Part shown: piece by piece, positions 51,287 through 59,291 of the stretch
How the letters are laid out: each line of letters starts with the position of its first letter
How positions within the stretch are numbered: the first letter of the stretch is position 1
Origin: Billgrantia bachuensis
GTDB lineage: Bacteria > Pseudomonadota > Gammaproteobacteria > Pseudomonadales > Halomonadaceae
NCBI RefSeq assembly: GCF_011742165.1
Contig: NZ_JAAQTO010000049.1
Location: 62,001-126,000, forward strand
Length of the DNA stretch: 64,000 bases
Reading direction: 5' to 3'
The notes under the pieces: generated by a model
Told to the model about the DNA's origin: nothing
Seen by the model: only the letters and a program-made list of their open reading frames with translations
Database searches by the model: none
Translations under genes and position numbers: made by a program

Positions 51287-52057
51287 TCAGGTGCGTGGGC
51301 CCTGGCCCTTCTTCTTGAAAAAGTCCCCGATGCGTTCGGCAACCTCCGGGCTGGTCTGGGTCAGGGCGGCGGTGAGTGACTCGACGAACAGGCCGTCGTC
51401 GCTGGACATGTTGTCGATACGCGAGATGGCGGACACCATGGCCCAGTTGGCCATGGGGGCGTTCTCGGCGATGCGTTCGGCGAGTTGGCGGGCCTTGTCG
51501 AGACTCTCGCCCTGGCCGACCACGTAGTGGGAGAGGCCCAGACGCTGGCCCTCGTCGGCCTCCATGACGCGGCCGGTGAGCATCATTTCGCACATGCGGC
51601 CGGGGCCGATGATATTGGCCACTCGCACCGAGGCGCCGCCGCCGACGAAGATGCCGTGGCGCCCCTCGGGCAGCTGGTAAACAGTGCTGGATTCGGCCAC
51701 TCGCACATGGGTAGCGGTGGCCAGTTCCAGGCCGCCGCCGATCACGGCGCCCTGCATGGCGGTGACCACCGGAATGCCACCGTTCTGCAGCCGATCGAAG
51801 ATGCGGTGCCAACTGCGGGAGTGCTGTACCACGCCGAAGGGCTCGCGATGCTGGTGCTCGGCCAGGTCGAGCCCGGCGCAGAAGTGCTTGCCTTCGGCGG
51901 CCAAGATAATGACCCGGGTGGCCTCCGGTATGGCAACCAGTGCCTCTTCCAGAGCGCTGAGCAGGCGATCGCTGACGGCATTGCGCTTCTCCGGTCGTGC
52001 CAGCGTGATGGTGTAGATGCTGTCGTCCAGAGTCGTCTTGACGAGAGTTTCGGTCAT
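51287..52057 (-). CDS. Enoyl-CoA hydratase/isomerase (crotonase) family
   Basis: A 256-residue crotonase-fold enzyme: RPEKRNAVSDRLLSALEEAL, the first oxyanion loop GKHFCAGLDLAEH, the second AMQGAVIGGGLELATATHV and LPEGRHGIFVGGGASVRVANI. It would hydrate an enoyl-CoA, providing the substrate for the SDR encoded 10 bases downstream. It does not obviously match the vanillin-forming feruloyl-CoA hydratase/lyase, but this cannot be excluded by eye. It is first in the probable operon hydratase, dehydrogenase, acyl-CoA dehydrogenase, and is separated from the van genes by a terminator. Confidence 0.9.
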   Translation of the reverse strand: MTETLVKTTLDDSIYTITLARPEKRNAVSDRLLSALEEALVAIPEATRVIILAAEGKHFCAGLDLAEHQHREPFGVVQHSRSWHRIFDRLQNGGIPVVTAMQGAVIGGGLELATATHVRVAESSTVYQLPEGRHGIFVGGGASVRVANIIGPGRMCEMMLTGRVMEADEGQRLGLSHYVVGQGESLDKARQLAERIAENAPMANWAMVSAISRIDNMSSDDGLFVESLTAALTQTSPEVAERIGDFFKKKGQGPRT

Positions 52058-52110
52058 GGGGGCCTCGGCAGTGGTTCGTCAAGCTGAGCGCTTGTTGTCC
52101 AAAAATACTG

Positions 52111-52126
52111 TTGTGCATATAAACAA
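52111..52126. promoter_or_regulatory. AT-rich inverted repeat upstream of the hydratase operon
   Basis: TTGTGCATATAAACAA has TTGT and ACAA arms eight bases apart, about 55 bases before the hydratase start at 52057. Its minus-strand reading TTGTTTATATGCACAA shares TTGTTTATAT with the element at 44369, hinting at common control. Confidence 0.4.
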
Positions 52127-52215
52127 TATAGAGGCTACAACAGTTCTCCTGCCGGGTCATTCCTACTGGCCCACGACTTTAGTCTTGTGTTGGTTCTGGA
52201 GGCGTCAGTCGAGAA

Positions 52216-52244
52216 ACAAAAACGGCAGCCCGAAGGCTGCCGTT
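52216..52244 (-). terminator. Rho-independent terminator of the vanA-vanB-dctP transcript
   Basis: On the minus strand AACGGCAGCC pairs perfectly with GGCTGCCGTT around a TTCG tetraloop and is followed by a T tract (plus-strand AAAAA at 52218-52222). It lies 20 bases beyond the binding-protein stop. Confidence 0.9.
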
Positions 52245-52264
52245 CCGAGGGGAAGGAAAGGGGA

Positions 52265-53287
52265 TCAGGCGGGACACTCTGCCTGTAGAGACATCGCGGC
52301 CTCGTAGATCTCGCCGGCCCTGCTGCCGGTTTCATCCAGGTAACCCTCGATGGTTTGCTGCAGCACGGGGCCCCATTCCGGGTGGTCGAGGGCGTCTTCG
52401 ATGACCAGGAATTCGTGGCCGGCTTCCTCGGCGTCTTGGCGGCCCTGGCGGATCAGCTCGTCGTAGACGGCGGCGGCGCGCAGCGACCACTCCATGCCGC
52501 TGTGGTCGTCGATCACCTGCTGCAGATCCTCGGGCAGGCCGTCATAGGTGCGCTGGCTCATGGTGGCGAACAGCGACAGGTCGTAGAGCGGCACCTCGGT
52601 GTGATAGCTGGCCAGTTCGTTGAGGCGGAAGGTCTTCATGCCCTCCCAGTTGAAGCTCAGGCCATCCACTACGCCACGCTGCATGGCGGTGAAGACCTCC
52701 GGGGCGGGCATGCCCACCGCCTGGGCGCCGAGCCGGGTGAACATGTCGCCTACCACCGGTGTGGGGCGGCGCAGGCGCAGGCCCTCCAGGTCCTGGGGCG
52801 TCTCGATCAGGCGCTCCCGCGTGTGCAGGTAGCCGGGGCCGGTGGTGAACATGAACAGCGGCCGGGAATCGGCGTATTCCTCGGCGAAGTGGCCTTGCTC
52901 GTAGAGCGACTGAAGGATGCACGAGCCTTGGCGGCTGCTGGCCGAGACGCCGGGGAGCTCGACCACCTGAGTAAGGGGGAAGCGTCCGGCGTTGTAGCCC
53001 TGGGCCGAGGCACCGATATCGGCGACGCCGCTGATGGTGCTTTCGTAGGTCTTGTCGGATTTGGCCAGTGTCTGGCTGGGGTAGATCTCTACCTCGAGGC
53101 GGCCATCCGAGGCCGCTTCGACGCTCTCCCCCCAGGCCTGGAACAGCTCGCGGTCGATCAACGAACCGCCGGGCCAGACGTGGGCGATGCGCAGGGTGGT
53201 GGCCTCGGCCAGGGAGGGAGTGGCGACGAGTGCGGCGGCCAGTGCACTGGAAAGGGCAATACGGTTCACGGTCTTGCTGGGTGTCAT
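52265..53287 (-). CDS. TRAP substrate-binding protein, DctP family (orphan, van operon)
   Basis: A 340-residue periplasmic protein with a signal peptide (about 1-28, ending SLAEA). It shares TLRIAHVWPGGS, EIYPSQTLAKSD, DIGASAQGYNAGRFPLTQVV, LEGLRLRRPTPVVGDMF, GMPAPEVFTAMQRGVVDGLS and a Cys near the C-terminus with the binding proteins at 13420 and 56402. It lies 35 bases after vanB on the same strand and before a terminator, so it is probably co-transcribed with vanAB and binds vanillate or a related methoxylated acid. No permease genes follow. Confidence 0.9.
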   Translation of the reverse strand: MTPSKTVNRIALSSALAAALVATPSLAEATTLRIAHVWPGGSLIDRELFQAWGESVEAASDGRLEVEIYPSQTLAKSDKTYESTISGVADIGASAQGYNAGRFPLTQVVELPGVSASSRQGSCILQSLYEQGHFAEEYADSRPLFMFTTGPGYLHTRERLIETPQDLEGLRLRRPTPVVGDMFTRLGAQAVGMPAPEVFTAMQRGVVDGLSFNWEGMKTFRLNELASYHTEVPLYDLSLFATMSQRTYDGLPEDLQQVIDDHSGMEWSLRAAAVYDELIRQGRQDAEEAGHEFLVIEDALDHPEWGPVLQQTIEGYLDETGSRAGEIYEAAMSLQAECPA

Positions 53288-53322
53288 GGGATCTTCCTCT
53301 TGTCGTTATGTTATTGAAACGC

Positions 53323-54291
53323 TTATAGGTCCAGCACCAGGACCTTGCTCTTGGCGCGTGAACAGCAGGGAGTGAACTGATCGTTGGCGGCGTGCTCGTC
53401 GTCATCCAGATAGAGGTCGCGATGATCGGGCTCACCCTCCAGCACCCGGGTCAGGCAAGTGCCGCAAACCCCCTGTTCGCAGGAGACCATGATCTCGACG
53501 CCGTTCTCGGCCAGTACCTGATACACCGTCTTGTCGGCGGGTACGGTGAAGCTGGCGCCGCTGCTGGCGATCTTGACCTCGAAGCTGCCGTCGTCGCTGG
53601 TGTCGGCCACGGCGCCGGCGAAATACTCGGTGTGCAGCCGTTCGCTGGGCCAGCCGCTGGCCTTGGCGGTCGAGAGCACCGCGTCGATGAAGCCGGTGGG
53701 GCCGCATACGTAGACGCGGGTTTCGGGCTCCGGTGTGGCCAGCAGGGCTTTCAGGTCCAGCTTCTGCTCCGGCACGCCGTCATCGAAGTGGAAGTGCACC
53801 CGCTCGGCGAAGCCGGAGGCGGCGATGCGCTGGCGAAAGGCGGTACGCTCGGCGGAGCGGGTGCAGTAGTGCAGTTCGAAGTCGGCGCCGGTGTGTGCCA
53901 GGCGCTCGGCCATGCACAGCAAGGGCGTGATGCCGATGCCGCCGGCCAGCAGCAGGGTGCGCCCGGCCGGTTTGAGCGCGAAGTGGTTCTTGGGCGCGCT
54001 GATCTGAACCAGCTCGCCCACCTGGATCTCCTCGTGCATGGCTACCGAGCCGCCCCGGGAGGCGGGGTCGCGCAGTACCCCGATCAGGTAGCGGTCGCGC
54101 TCCTCGGGATGATTGCACAACGAATACTGGCGGATGACCCCATCCTTCACCCGCACGTCGATATGCGCCCCGGCGCTGAACGCAGGCAGCGGCCGACCAT
54201 GCGGATCGGCCAGTTCGAAGGTGACGATATCCTGCGCTTCATCGTGACGCGCCTTGACCTCGACGATCAGCGAGAGGGGCGTGCCGCTCAT
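53323..54291 (-). CDS. vanB: Vanillate O-demethylase, ferredoxin-reductase subunit VanB
   Basis: A 322-residue phthalate-dioxygenase-reductase-type protein: an FMN-binding beta barrel (about 1-100, with RQYSLCNHPEERDRY), an NAD-binding domain (about 105-225, LLLAGGIGITPLLCMAE, VYVCGPTGFIDAVL) and a C-terminal plant-type [2Fe-2S] ferredoxin (CEQGVCGTCLTRV plus the Cys pair in FTPCCSRA). It passes electrons from NADH to the VanA oxygenase. Its start overlaps the end of vanA by four bases. Confidence 0.94.
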   Translation of the reverse strand: MSGTPLSLIVEVKARHDEAQDIVTFELADPHGRPLPAFSAGAHIDVRVKDGVIRQYSLCNHPEERDRYLIGVLRDPASRGGSVAMHEEIQVGELVQISAPKNHFALKPAGRTLLLAGGIGITPLLCMAERLAHTGADFELHYCTRSAERTAFRQRIAASGFAERVHFHFDDGVPEQKLDLKALLATPEPETRVYVCGPTGFIDAVLSTAKASGWPSERLHTEYFAGAVADTSDDGSFEVKIASSGASFTVPADKTVYQVLAENGVEIMVSCEQGVCGTCLTRVLEGEPDHRDLYLDDDEHAANDQFTPCCSRAKSKVLVLDL

Positions 54292-55370
54292 GCCGTGGCC
54301 CCCTCTTTATCGGCTTCCTGCTCTTCGACGAGGAGCCGGTCGATGATGCGCCGCGCCTGGACGCCGCCGCCGTCGATGTTGAGCTTGAGCAGCTGGCGCT
54401 CGGGGTAACGCAGCAGGTTGCGCTGCTGGGCCTCGAGCATCTCCAGGTCCTCGGAGAATATCTTGCCCTGGCCTTCGCGGATCTTGGCGGTGAGTTCGGC
54501 GTCCTCGGGCTTGAAGTTGCGCGCCATGCCCCAGAAGTACCAGATCGAGGTGTCGGTCTCGGGAGTGATGAAGTCCACCACGATGCTCGACGCCTTGACC
54601 TCCGCCGGGGCGTCATAACCGCCGTTTCCGGCATGGGCCACCCCCACGTCGATGTGCACGTGGCTCGGCGGCGTGAAACGACAGATCTGCCAGCGGTCCA
54701 CCGGCACGTCGTCGGCCAGGCCGCAGCCGCGCAGCGCCGCCTGCCAGAAGGGTGGGGCCGGAATGTTCTCCATGTGCCGGCTGGTGATGACCTCGTCGCC
54801 GTCGACGCGGGTCTCGGGAGCGGCTTCCTCGATCTCCGGCTGGCCGATGCTGGAGGCGTGCACGTAGGTCTCATGGGTCAGGTCCATGAGGTTGTCTATC
54901 ATCAGGCGGTATTCGCAGCGGACGTGGTAGAGCCCGCCGCCATAGGCCCAGTCGGAGCTGTCGGCCCAATGCAGTTCGGGGATCAGGCTAGGGTCGGCCT
55001 TGTCCGGGTCGCCCGGCCAGAGCCACACGAAGCCGTGGCGCTCCTCCACCGGGTAGGCGCGAATGCTGGGGAAGCCGCGCACCCGCTGGCCCGGCATGCC
55101 GGCGCACTTGCCGTTGCAGCCCATCTCCAGGCCGTGGTAGCCGCAGACCAGCTTGCCGTCGCGTACGAAGCCCAGCGACAGCGGAGCGCCGCGGTGGGGG
55201 CAGAAATCCTCCACCGCGGCCACGCGGCCTTCGTCGCCGCGGAAGAAGACGATCGGCTCGTTGCAGATGGTGCGTCCCAGCGGTTTGTCCTCGATCTCGT
55301 CCGGGGTGCAGGCGACGTACCAGGTATTCTTGGGATAGGGCGCTTGGGGATAAGAGGCTTGATGAGTCAC
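54288..55370 (-). CDS. vanA: Vanillate O-demethylase, oxygenase subunit VanA
   Basis: A 360-residue Rieske non-haem iron oxygenase. The Rieske [2Fe-2S] ligands are FCPHRGAPLSLG and LVCGYHGLEM (about residues 47-72), and the mononuclear iron site includes the His pair in DNLMDLTHETYVHASS (about 160). It removes the O-methyl group of vanillate to give protocatechuate and formaldehyde, with VanB as reductase. It begins the minus-strand operon vanA, vanB, dctP and diverges from vanR; VanR-type operators lie between them. Syringate or another methoxybenzoate could also be accepted. Confidence 0.93.
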   Translation of the reverse strand: MTHQASYPQAPYPKNTWYVACTPDEIEDKPLGRTICNEPIVFFRGDEGRVAAVEDFCPHRGAPLSLGFVRDGKLVCGYHGLEMGCNGKCAGMPGQRVRGFPSIRAYPVEERHGFVWLWPGDPDKADPSLIPELHWADSSDWAYGGGLYHVRCEYRLMIDNLMDLTHETYVHASSIGQPEIEEAAPETRVDGDEVITSRHMENIPAPPFWQAALRGCGLADDVPVDRWQICRFTPPSHVHIDVGVAHAGNGGYDAPAEVKASSIVVDFITPETDTSIWYFWGMARNFKPEDAELTAKIREGQGKIFSEDLEMLEAQQRNLLRYPERQLLKLNIDGGGVQARRIIDRLLVEEQEADKEGATA

Positions 55371-55441
55371 GGTTCTTCTCCTCGGGAGCGGTTCATGGTC
55401 ATGGCATGAAGTGGCGCTTCCTCTGTGCTGAGAATGTTATG

Positions 55442-55453
55442 TTTGGATCCAAA
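55442..55453. promoter_or_regulatory. VanR operator 1
   Basis: TTTGGATCCAAA is a perfect 12-base palindrome, one base pair different per arm from the ATTGGATCCAAT operator known for Caulobacter VanR. It lies between vanA and vanR, 72 bases before the vanA start. Confidence 0.8.
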
Positions 55454-55493
55454 GTAGAGCTCCAAGGCGTATAATTGGTCAACTTATGCTTTA

Positions 55494-55505
55494 GTTGGAT
55501 CCATT
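55494..55505. promoter_or_regulatory. VanR operator 2
   Basis: GTTGGATCCATT keeps the TTGGATCCA core of the VanR site and lies 42 bases before the vanR start, 52 bases from operator 1, suggesting that VanR controls its own gene as well as vanAB. Confidence 0.7.
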
Positions 55506-55546
55506 GCTGCAAGTGACAAGAATCGCAACGACATCAGGGAGTTCGC

Positions 55547-56251
55547 GTGAGCAATAGCGACAAGAGTGTGGTGAGCCGGCTGCGCAAGCTGATCGGCGAG
55601 GGGGCCTACGGGCCGGGCGAACGTCTCGGTGAGGTGGCGGTATCGGAGCAGTTGGGCGTCTCACGAACCCCGGTGCGCCTGGCTTTCCGCACCCTGGAGC
55701 AGGAGGGGCTGCTGCAGCGGGCCGGCAAACGCGGCTTCATGGTGCGAGAGTTCACCGAAGCCGATGTGTTCTGTGCCGTCGAGGTGCGTGGGGTACTGGA
55801 GGGGCTGGCAGCGCGGCGTCTGGCCGAGCAGGGGCTTTCCCAGGCGCTGGATGCCGAGCTGGAAGTTTGGATCCAAACAGGGCGGGAGCTATTGGCCAAG
55901 GGTTTCCTGGAGGAGCGCGACGTCGACGCCTGGAGCGAGCTCAATCGTCACTTCCACGAGGCCATCGTCGGCTCGGCCGGCAGCCCGGTGATTGGCGATG
56001 CCATCGCTCGCAACAACCATCTGCCCTTTGCCGCCGCCGACTCCATCGTCATCGACAGCGAGGCGCTGGATCGCGAATTCCGCAAGCTGCAGCTGGCCCA
56101 AGTGCAGCATGAGCTGGTGGTCCAGGCGCTGCGCCAAGGCGAGGGCGCCCGGGCCGAGATGCTGATGCGCGAACACGCCTTCATCGGGCTGCGCTATGGG
56201 GAATTGCTGGGGCTGGGGCCGGGGATCGGCCACGAGCGTCGAGGCCGTTGA
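55547..56251 (+). CDS. vanR: VanR, GntR-family (FadR subgroup) regulator of vanAB
   Basis: A 234-residue regulator with an N-terminal winged helix-turn-helix (about 8-75, ERLGEVAVSEQLGVSRTPVR and GLLQRAGKRGFMV) and a helical FCD effector domain with the metal/ligand pattern in ELNRHFHEAIV. GTG 55547 follows CAGGGA. Position opposite vanA and the GGATCC operators identify it as VanR, a repressor released by vanillate. A third, perfect operator lies inside its own coding sequence at 55866. Confidence 0.9.
   Translation: MSNSDKSVVSRLRKLIGEGAYGPGERLGEVAVSEQLGVSRTPVRLAFRTLEQEGLLQRAGKRGFMVREFTEADVFCAVEVRGVLEGLAARRLAEQGLSQALDAELEVWIQTGRELLAKGFLEERDVDAWSELNRHFHEAIVGSAGSPVIGDAIARNNHLPFAAADSIVIDSEALDREFRKLQLAQVQHELVVQALRQGEGARAEMLMREHAFIGLRYGELLGLGPGIGHERRGR
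55866..55877. promoter_or_regulatory. Intragenic VanR-type operator inside vanR
   Basis: TTTGGATCCAAA, identical to operator 1, occurs about 320 bases into the vanR coding region (codons for VWIQT). A perfect 12-base match by chance is unlikely, though codon constraint cannot be ruled out. Confidence 0.55.
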
Positions 56252-56325
56252 GCCTGCTCTCATACGAAGGTCGATATAACGTGCTACCAAGGCTTGGTGT
56301 AAGTTGTACACTTATACGAACATAG

Positions 56326-56340
56326 GTTCGCATTGCGAAC
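56326..56340. promoter_or_regulatory. 15-base inverted repeat upstream of the third TRAP operon
   Basis: GTTCGCATTGCGAAC has perfect 7-base arms around one central base, 62 bases before dctP at 56402. The size and sequence would suit an IclR- or AraC-linked operator; no regulator is proven. Confidence 0.5.
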
Positions 56341-56401
56341 TTATCGCAGCCCAGCATAATAACCAAGGCGCCAACGAGAGCGCCGAACGAGGATAGCTCC
56401 G

Positions 56402-57430
56402 ATGAAACGTACTCTGTCCCGCTGCCTGTTGGCCGCTTCCATTGCCAGTCTCACCGTCGCCTCGGCGCAAGCCGCGACCACCCTGCGCATGGCCCATTTC
56501 TGGCCGGGCGCCTCGGGCATCAACCAGAATATCTTCGAGGCCTGGGCCGATACCATCGAGGAGGAGTCCGGCGGCGAGCTGCGCGTCGAGATGTTCCCCT
56601 CCGGCACTCTGGCCAAGCCCGATGCCATCTACGAAGCGGTAGGCAACGGCATCGCCGACATCGGCGCCACGGCACAGGGCTACACCGCCGGTCGTTTCCC
56701 GCTGTCGCAGATCGTCGAACTGCCGGGCGTGGCGGGCACTGCCACCCAGGGCGCCTGCGTGCTCCAGACCCTCTACGACGAAGGCCATCTCGACGAGGAG
56801 TATGGCGATACGCGGCCGCTGTTCATGTTCACCACCGGGCCGGGCGGGATCCATACCATCGACACCGACGTGCAGGTGCCGTCCGACCTCGAGGGCCTGC
56901 GCATTCGTCGCCCCACCGCCGTGGCCGGCGAGATGCTCGAGAACATGGGCGCCAACCCCGTGGGGATGCCGGCGCCGGAAATCTATACTGCCATGCAGCG
57001 CGGTGTGGTCGATGGCCTGAGCTTCCCGTGGGAGGGTCTAAAGGGCTTCCGCATCAACGAGCTGGTCAACTATCACACCGAGGTTCCGTTCTACACGCTG
57101 ATCTTCGTCGCCACCATGAGCCAGCGCACCTATGACGGCCTGAGCCCCGAGCAGCAGGCGGTGATCGACGCCAACTCCGGCATGAAGTGGGCCGAGAACG
57201 CCGGCGCCGTCTTCGACCGGCTCGACGTCGAGGGCAAGCAGGAGGCCAGGGACGCCGGCCACACCATCCGCGAGATCGAGAACCCGCTGGAGAATCCGGA
57301 CTGGCAGGGGCCGCTCCAGGAAGGCATCGAGAGCTACCTTGCCCAGGTCGAGGAGCGCGGACTTCCGGCGCGTGAGGTCTATGAAGCCGCGCTCGTCGCC
57401 AGCGAGTCCTGCGCGGGCAATCAGGGGTAA
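56402..57430 (+). CDS. dctP: TRAP substrate-binding protein DctP (complete system beside pobA)
   Basis: A 342-residue periplasmic protein with a signal peptide (about 1-24, ending AQAA). Shares TLRMAHFWPGAS, MFPSGTLAKPDAIY, DIGATAQGYTAGRFPLSQIV, LEGLRIRRPTAVAGEML and GMPAPEIYTAMQRGVVDGLS with the orphan proteins at 13420 and 52265. Unlike those it is followed, after 3 bases, by DctQ and then DctM. It lies between vanR and the pobR/pobA pair, so an aromatic acid such as 4-hydroxybenzoate is the probable ligand. Confidence 0.92.
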   Translation: MKRTLSRCLLAASIASLTVASAQAATTLRMAHFWPGASGINQNIFEAWADTIEEESGGELRVEMFPSGTLAKPDAIYEAVGNGIADIGATAQGYTAGRFPLSQIVELPGVAGTATQGACVLQTLYDEGHLDEEYGDTRPLFMFTTGPGGIHTIDTDVQVPSDLEGLRIRRPTAVAGEMLENMGANPVGMPAPEIYTAMQRGVVDGLSFPWEGLKGFRINELVNYHTEVPFYTLIFVATMSQRTYDGLSPEQQAVIDANSGMKWAENAGAVFDRLDVEGKQEARDAGHTIREIENPLENPDWQGPLQEGIESYLAQVEERGLPAREVYEAALVASESCAGNQG

Positions 57431-57433
57431 GCC

Positions 57434-57961
57434 ATGCGGGCTTTCCTCGAACGGGCCAGCCACTGGCTGGCCCTCGTCTGTCGCGTCGTCGCTGGCGTCG
57501 CCCTGCTGGCGCTGCTGACGGTGACTATCGCCGATGTCGGTACACGATACCTTTATCGTCTCACCGAGGGCGCCATCGCCCTGCGCGTCTCTGGCAGCGT
57601 GGAGCTGGTGAGCTACCTGATGCTGTGTGCGCTGCTGGCCGCCATGGCGGCCAACGTGGAGAAGAGCCAGGTGGTGGTGGAGGCTTTCTCCCATGGCCTC
57701 GCGCCTGCCATCAAGAACCGTCTGCACGGCTTTTATCTGCTGGGCTTCGCGGCTCTCGGTCTGGTGCTCTTCCTCGGCCTGCTCGAGTCGGCCGTGGCGG
57801 CGACCCGTCACGGCGAGGTCACTCAAGACCTGCGTCTGCCCATGGGCCCCATCTACCAGGCGGCCGCGGTGCTCAGTCTGTTGCTCGGCGTGCGCAGCCT
57901 GATCCACGCGCTGCTCGGCACTGTCTTCGGCGCCGAACAGGAGGTGTCCCATGGGGAGTGA
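57434..57961 (+). CDS. dctQ: TRAP transporter small permease DctQ (beside pobA)
   Basis: A 175-residue inner-membrane protein with four helices, including VVAGVALLALLTVTIADVGTRY and VELVSYLMLCALLAAMAANVEKSQVVVEAF (DctQ-typical, quoted in part). ATG 57434 lies 3 bases after dctP; its 3' end overlaps the start of dctM by 11 bases, so translation is coupled. Confidence 0.9.
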   Translation: MRAFLERASHWLALVCRVVAGVALLALLTVTIADVGTRYLYRLTEGAIALRVSGSVELVSYLMLCALLAAMAANVEKSQVVVEAFSHGLAPAIKNRLHGFYLLGFAALGLVLFLGLLESAVAATRHGEVTQDLRLPMGPIYQAAAVLSLLLGVRSLIHALLGTVFGAEQEVSHGE

Positions 57962-59240
57962 GATGATTGGCGCCATCGGGCTGGGCATGCTGCTGGTGCT
58001 GATGGTGCTGCGAGTGCCGGTGGCCTTGACCATGCTGATCGTCGGGGTGGTGGGCTTCGCTCAGGTGATCAGCTGGGATGCGGCTATCGCCCAGGTGAAG
58101 ACCGTGCCGGTGGAAGTGCTCTCTAACTACAGTTTCAGCGCCGTGCCCATGTTCATCCTGATGGGCGTGCTGGCGGCGCATTCCGGTATGGCCGGCAAGC
58201 TGTTCGACTCTGCACGCAGCATCTGCGGCGGCTGGAAAGGCGGGCTGGCAATTTCTGCCATTGGCTCCTGCGGGGTCTTCTCGGCGATCTCGGGTTCGTC
58301 GCTGGCGACGGCCAGCACCATGACCCGGGTCGCGCTGCCGGAGATGGAGCGCTACGGCTACAGCCGGGGACTCGCCACCGGCGCGCTGGCCGCCGGCGGC
58401 ACCCTGGGCATCATGATTCCGCCCTCCATTGCGCTGCTGATCTACGCCATCCTCACCGAGCAGTCGGTGGGCGACATGTTCATGGCCGGCCTGGTGCCGG
58501 GGCTGATGGGGCTGGTGATGTACGCGCTCACGGTCAGCGTGGTGATGCGGCTCAAGCCCTCGCTGGCAGTGGCCGGCGAGCCCACACCGTGGAAGGAGAA
58601 GCTGCTGTCGATGGGCGGGCTGGTGCCCTTCTTCGCGGTGTTCCTGGTGATGATCCTGGGTATCTACTTCGGTGCCTTCACGCCCACCGAAGGGGCCAGC
58701 GTCGGGGCGTTCGCCACGCTGCTCTATGCTCTGTTCAAGGGGATGCGATGGAGCGGGCTGTGGCACAGCGTGCAGGAGACCCTGGCGCTCTCCGCGGTGG
58801 TGTTCTTCATGCTGGTGGGGGCCGAGACGCTGGGCTACTTCATCTCGGTGTCGCGCATCTCGTTCTCGATCAGCGACTTCCTCTACGGCGCGGATCTGAC
58901 CCCGATGGTGGTGGTGCTGTGCATTCTGCTGCTCTACTTCGTGCTGGGGATGTTCATGGACTCCATCGCCATGCTGGTGATCACCGTGCCGGTGGTGTAC
59001 CCGATCATCCAGTCGCTGGGTATCGATCCGGTGTGGTTCGGCATCATTACGGTGCTGACCGTGGAGCTCGGGCTGATCACCCCGCCGGTGGGCATGAACG
59101 TGTTCGTGATCAAGGCGATGGCGCCCCACGTAGGGCTGGGCGAGATATTCCGCGGCGTAGCGCCCTTCATCGTCTCGGATTTCATCCGCCTGGCGCTGCT
59201 GGTGGCGTTCCCGGTGCTGACGACGCTGTTCCTGCTCTAA
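57951..59240 (+). CDS. dctM: TRAP transporter large permease DctM (beside pobA)
   Basis: A 429-residue inner-membrane protein with about 12 helices: LRVPVALTMLIVGVVGFAQV, VPMFILMGVLAAHSGMAGKL, SGSSLATASTMTRVALPEME, AAGGTLGIMIPPSIALLIYA and LGLITPPVGMNVFVIKAMAP. ATG 57951 follows AGGAGGTG inside the dctQ 3' end. It is the only DctM in the window that matches this DctP subgroup by location, so it may also serve the two orphan binding proteins. Confidence 0.92.
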   Translation: MGSEMIGAIGLGMLLVLMVLRVPVALTMLIVGVVGFAQVISWDAAIAQVKTVPVEVLSNYSFSAVPMFILMGVLAAHSGMAGKLFDSARSICGGWKGGLAISAIGSCGVFSAISGSSLATASTMTRVALPEMERYGYSRGLATGALAAGGTLGIMIPPSIALLIYAILTEQSVGDMFMAGLVPGLMGLVMYALTVSVVMRLKPSLAVAGEPTPWKEKLLSMGGLVPFFAVFLVMILGIYFGAFTPTEGASVGAFATLLYALFKGMRWSGLWHSVQETLALSAVVFFMLVGAETLGYFISVSRISFSISDFLYGADLTPMVVVLCILLLYFVLGMFMDSIAMLVITVPVVYPIIQSLGIDPVWFGIITVLTVELGLITPPVGMNVFVIKAMAPHVGLGEIFRGVAPFIVSDFIRLALLVAFPVLTTLFLL

Positions 59241-59260
59241 GCACATCGCACGAAGACTCC

Positions 59261-59290
59261 GCCCCCGGCTCAGCTCGCCTGTCCGGGGGC
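59261..59290. terminator. GC-rich hairpin between convergent dctM and AraC genes
   Basis: GCCCCCGG (59261-59268) pairs with CCGGGGGC (59283-59290). T tracts are weak, but the position between two convergent stop codons suits a shared terminator. Confidence 0.5.
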
Positions 59291-59291
59291 G

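Noticed and set aside
57873..59246. Minus-strand ORF of 457 codons
   Set aside because: Antisense shadow of the third dctM.
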